NCBI RefSeq assembly: GCF_031583025.1
Contig: NZ_CP134062.1
Location: 3,224,001-3,288,000, forward strand
Direction of reading: 5' to 3'
DNA: 64,000 nt
Source: Mycobacterium sp. Z3061
GTDB lineage: Bacteria > Actinomycetota > Actinomycetes > Mycobacteriales > Mycobacteriaceae
The first letter of the stretch is position 1. Every line of letters starts with the position of its first letter. A program made the position numbers and the translations under genes. Under the pieces are notes generated by a model. The model worked only from the letters and a program-made list of their open reading frames with translations, searched no databases and had not been told where the DNA came from. Below are positions 63,901 through 64,000 of this stretch, one piece after another.

Positions 63901-64000
63901 TCTAGTGTCGTGTGGGGCGGATGTGGCACTCTTCGCCAGGTTGTCGGCGTTTTCTCAGCTCACTCGCAGCTCAGTTCCGCCCCGGCAGTTTCATCACGGT

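Overview
This is a 64 kb stretch of a high-GC Mycobacterium chromosome. PE and PE_PGRS proteins, WhiB4, an MPT63-type secreted protein, WS/DGAT acyltransferases and a DosR/DevR two-component system point to a slow-growing species. The exact species cannot be read from the sequence.

Layout. (1) 1-7.3 kb is an ancestral core: the end of an rluB-type pseudouridine synthase gene, cmk, der, then a tight catabolic operon (SDR, FadB3-like dehydrogenase, cyclase, cupin, beta-keto-acid cleavage enzyme, IclR regulator, lipocalin-like protein) in the same order as Rv1711-Rv1719 of M. tuberculosis. (2) 7.4-12.2 kb is an accessory scrap-yard: tRNA-Pro(GGG) followed by a shattered tyrosine integrase, a PE_PGRS gene, a small hypothetical gene, an IS256-type transposase fragment and a broken PE/trypsin-like protease gene. 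(3) 12.4-16 kb carries two tandem PE_PGRS genes with almost identical N-termini but different enzymatic C-termini, a GH64 and a GH16 beta-1,3-glucanase. (4) 16-25.3 kb holds a DUF2993 membrane protein, an SDR, small secreted proteins, whiB4, an enoyl-CoA hydratase, a GAF-GGDEF protein, a TSUP transporter and a CPA2 antiporter. (5) 25.3-51.4 kb is a dense hypoxia/dormancy island studded with DosR boxes: Acg-type nitroreductase, group 3b [NiFe] hydrogenase with its maturation protease, an Rv2629 homologue, acyl-CoA ligase, two WS/DGATs, a HAD-HerA fusion, a Rip3-type site-2 protease, four universal stress proteins, DevR and a DosS/DosT-type heme GAF kinase. (6) 51.4-57.8 kb is a mixed region: transglutaminase, a WS/DGAT lacking the catalytic motif, an orphan ParA, a DHFR-like protein, an SGNH esterase and a DUF4383 protein. 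(7) 58-64 kb holds an intact PE-CBM2-CBM2-GH12 cellulase, a TetR-STAND-TPR regulator and an M15-like wall peptidase.

Two themes stand out. One is export of polysaccharide-degrading enzymes through PE domains, presumably by an ESX (type VII) system: three PE-glycoside hydrolases here, two aimed at beta-1,3-glucan and one at cellulose. The other is a large DosR-controlled redox, storage-lipid and stress cluster physically joined to the devR-kinase genes that should drive it. All functional statements rest on motif reading and family knowledge; no database search was run.
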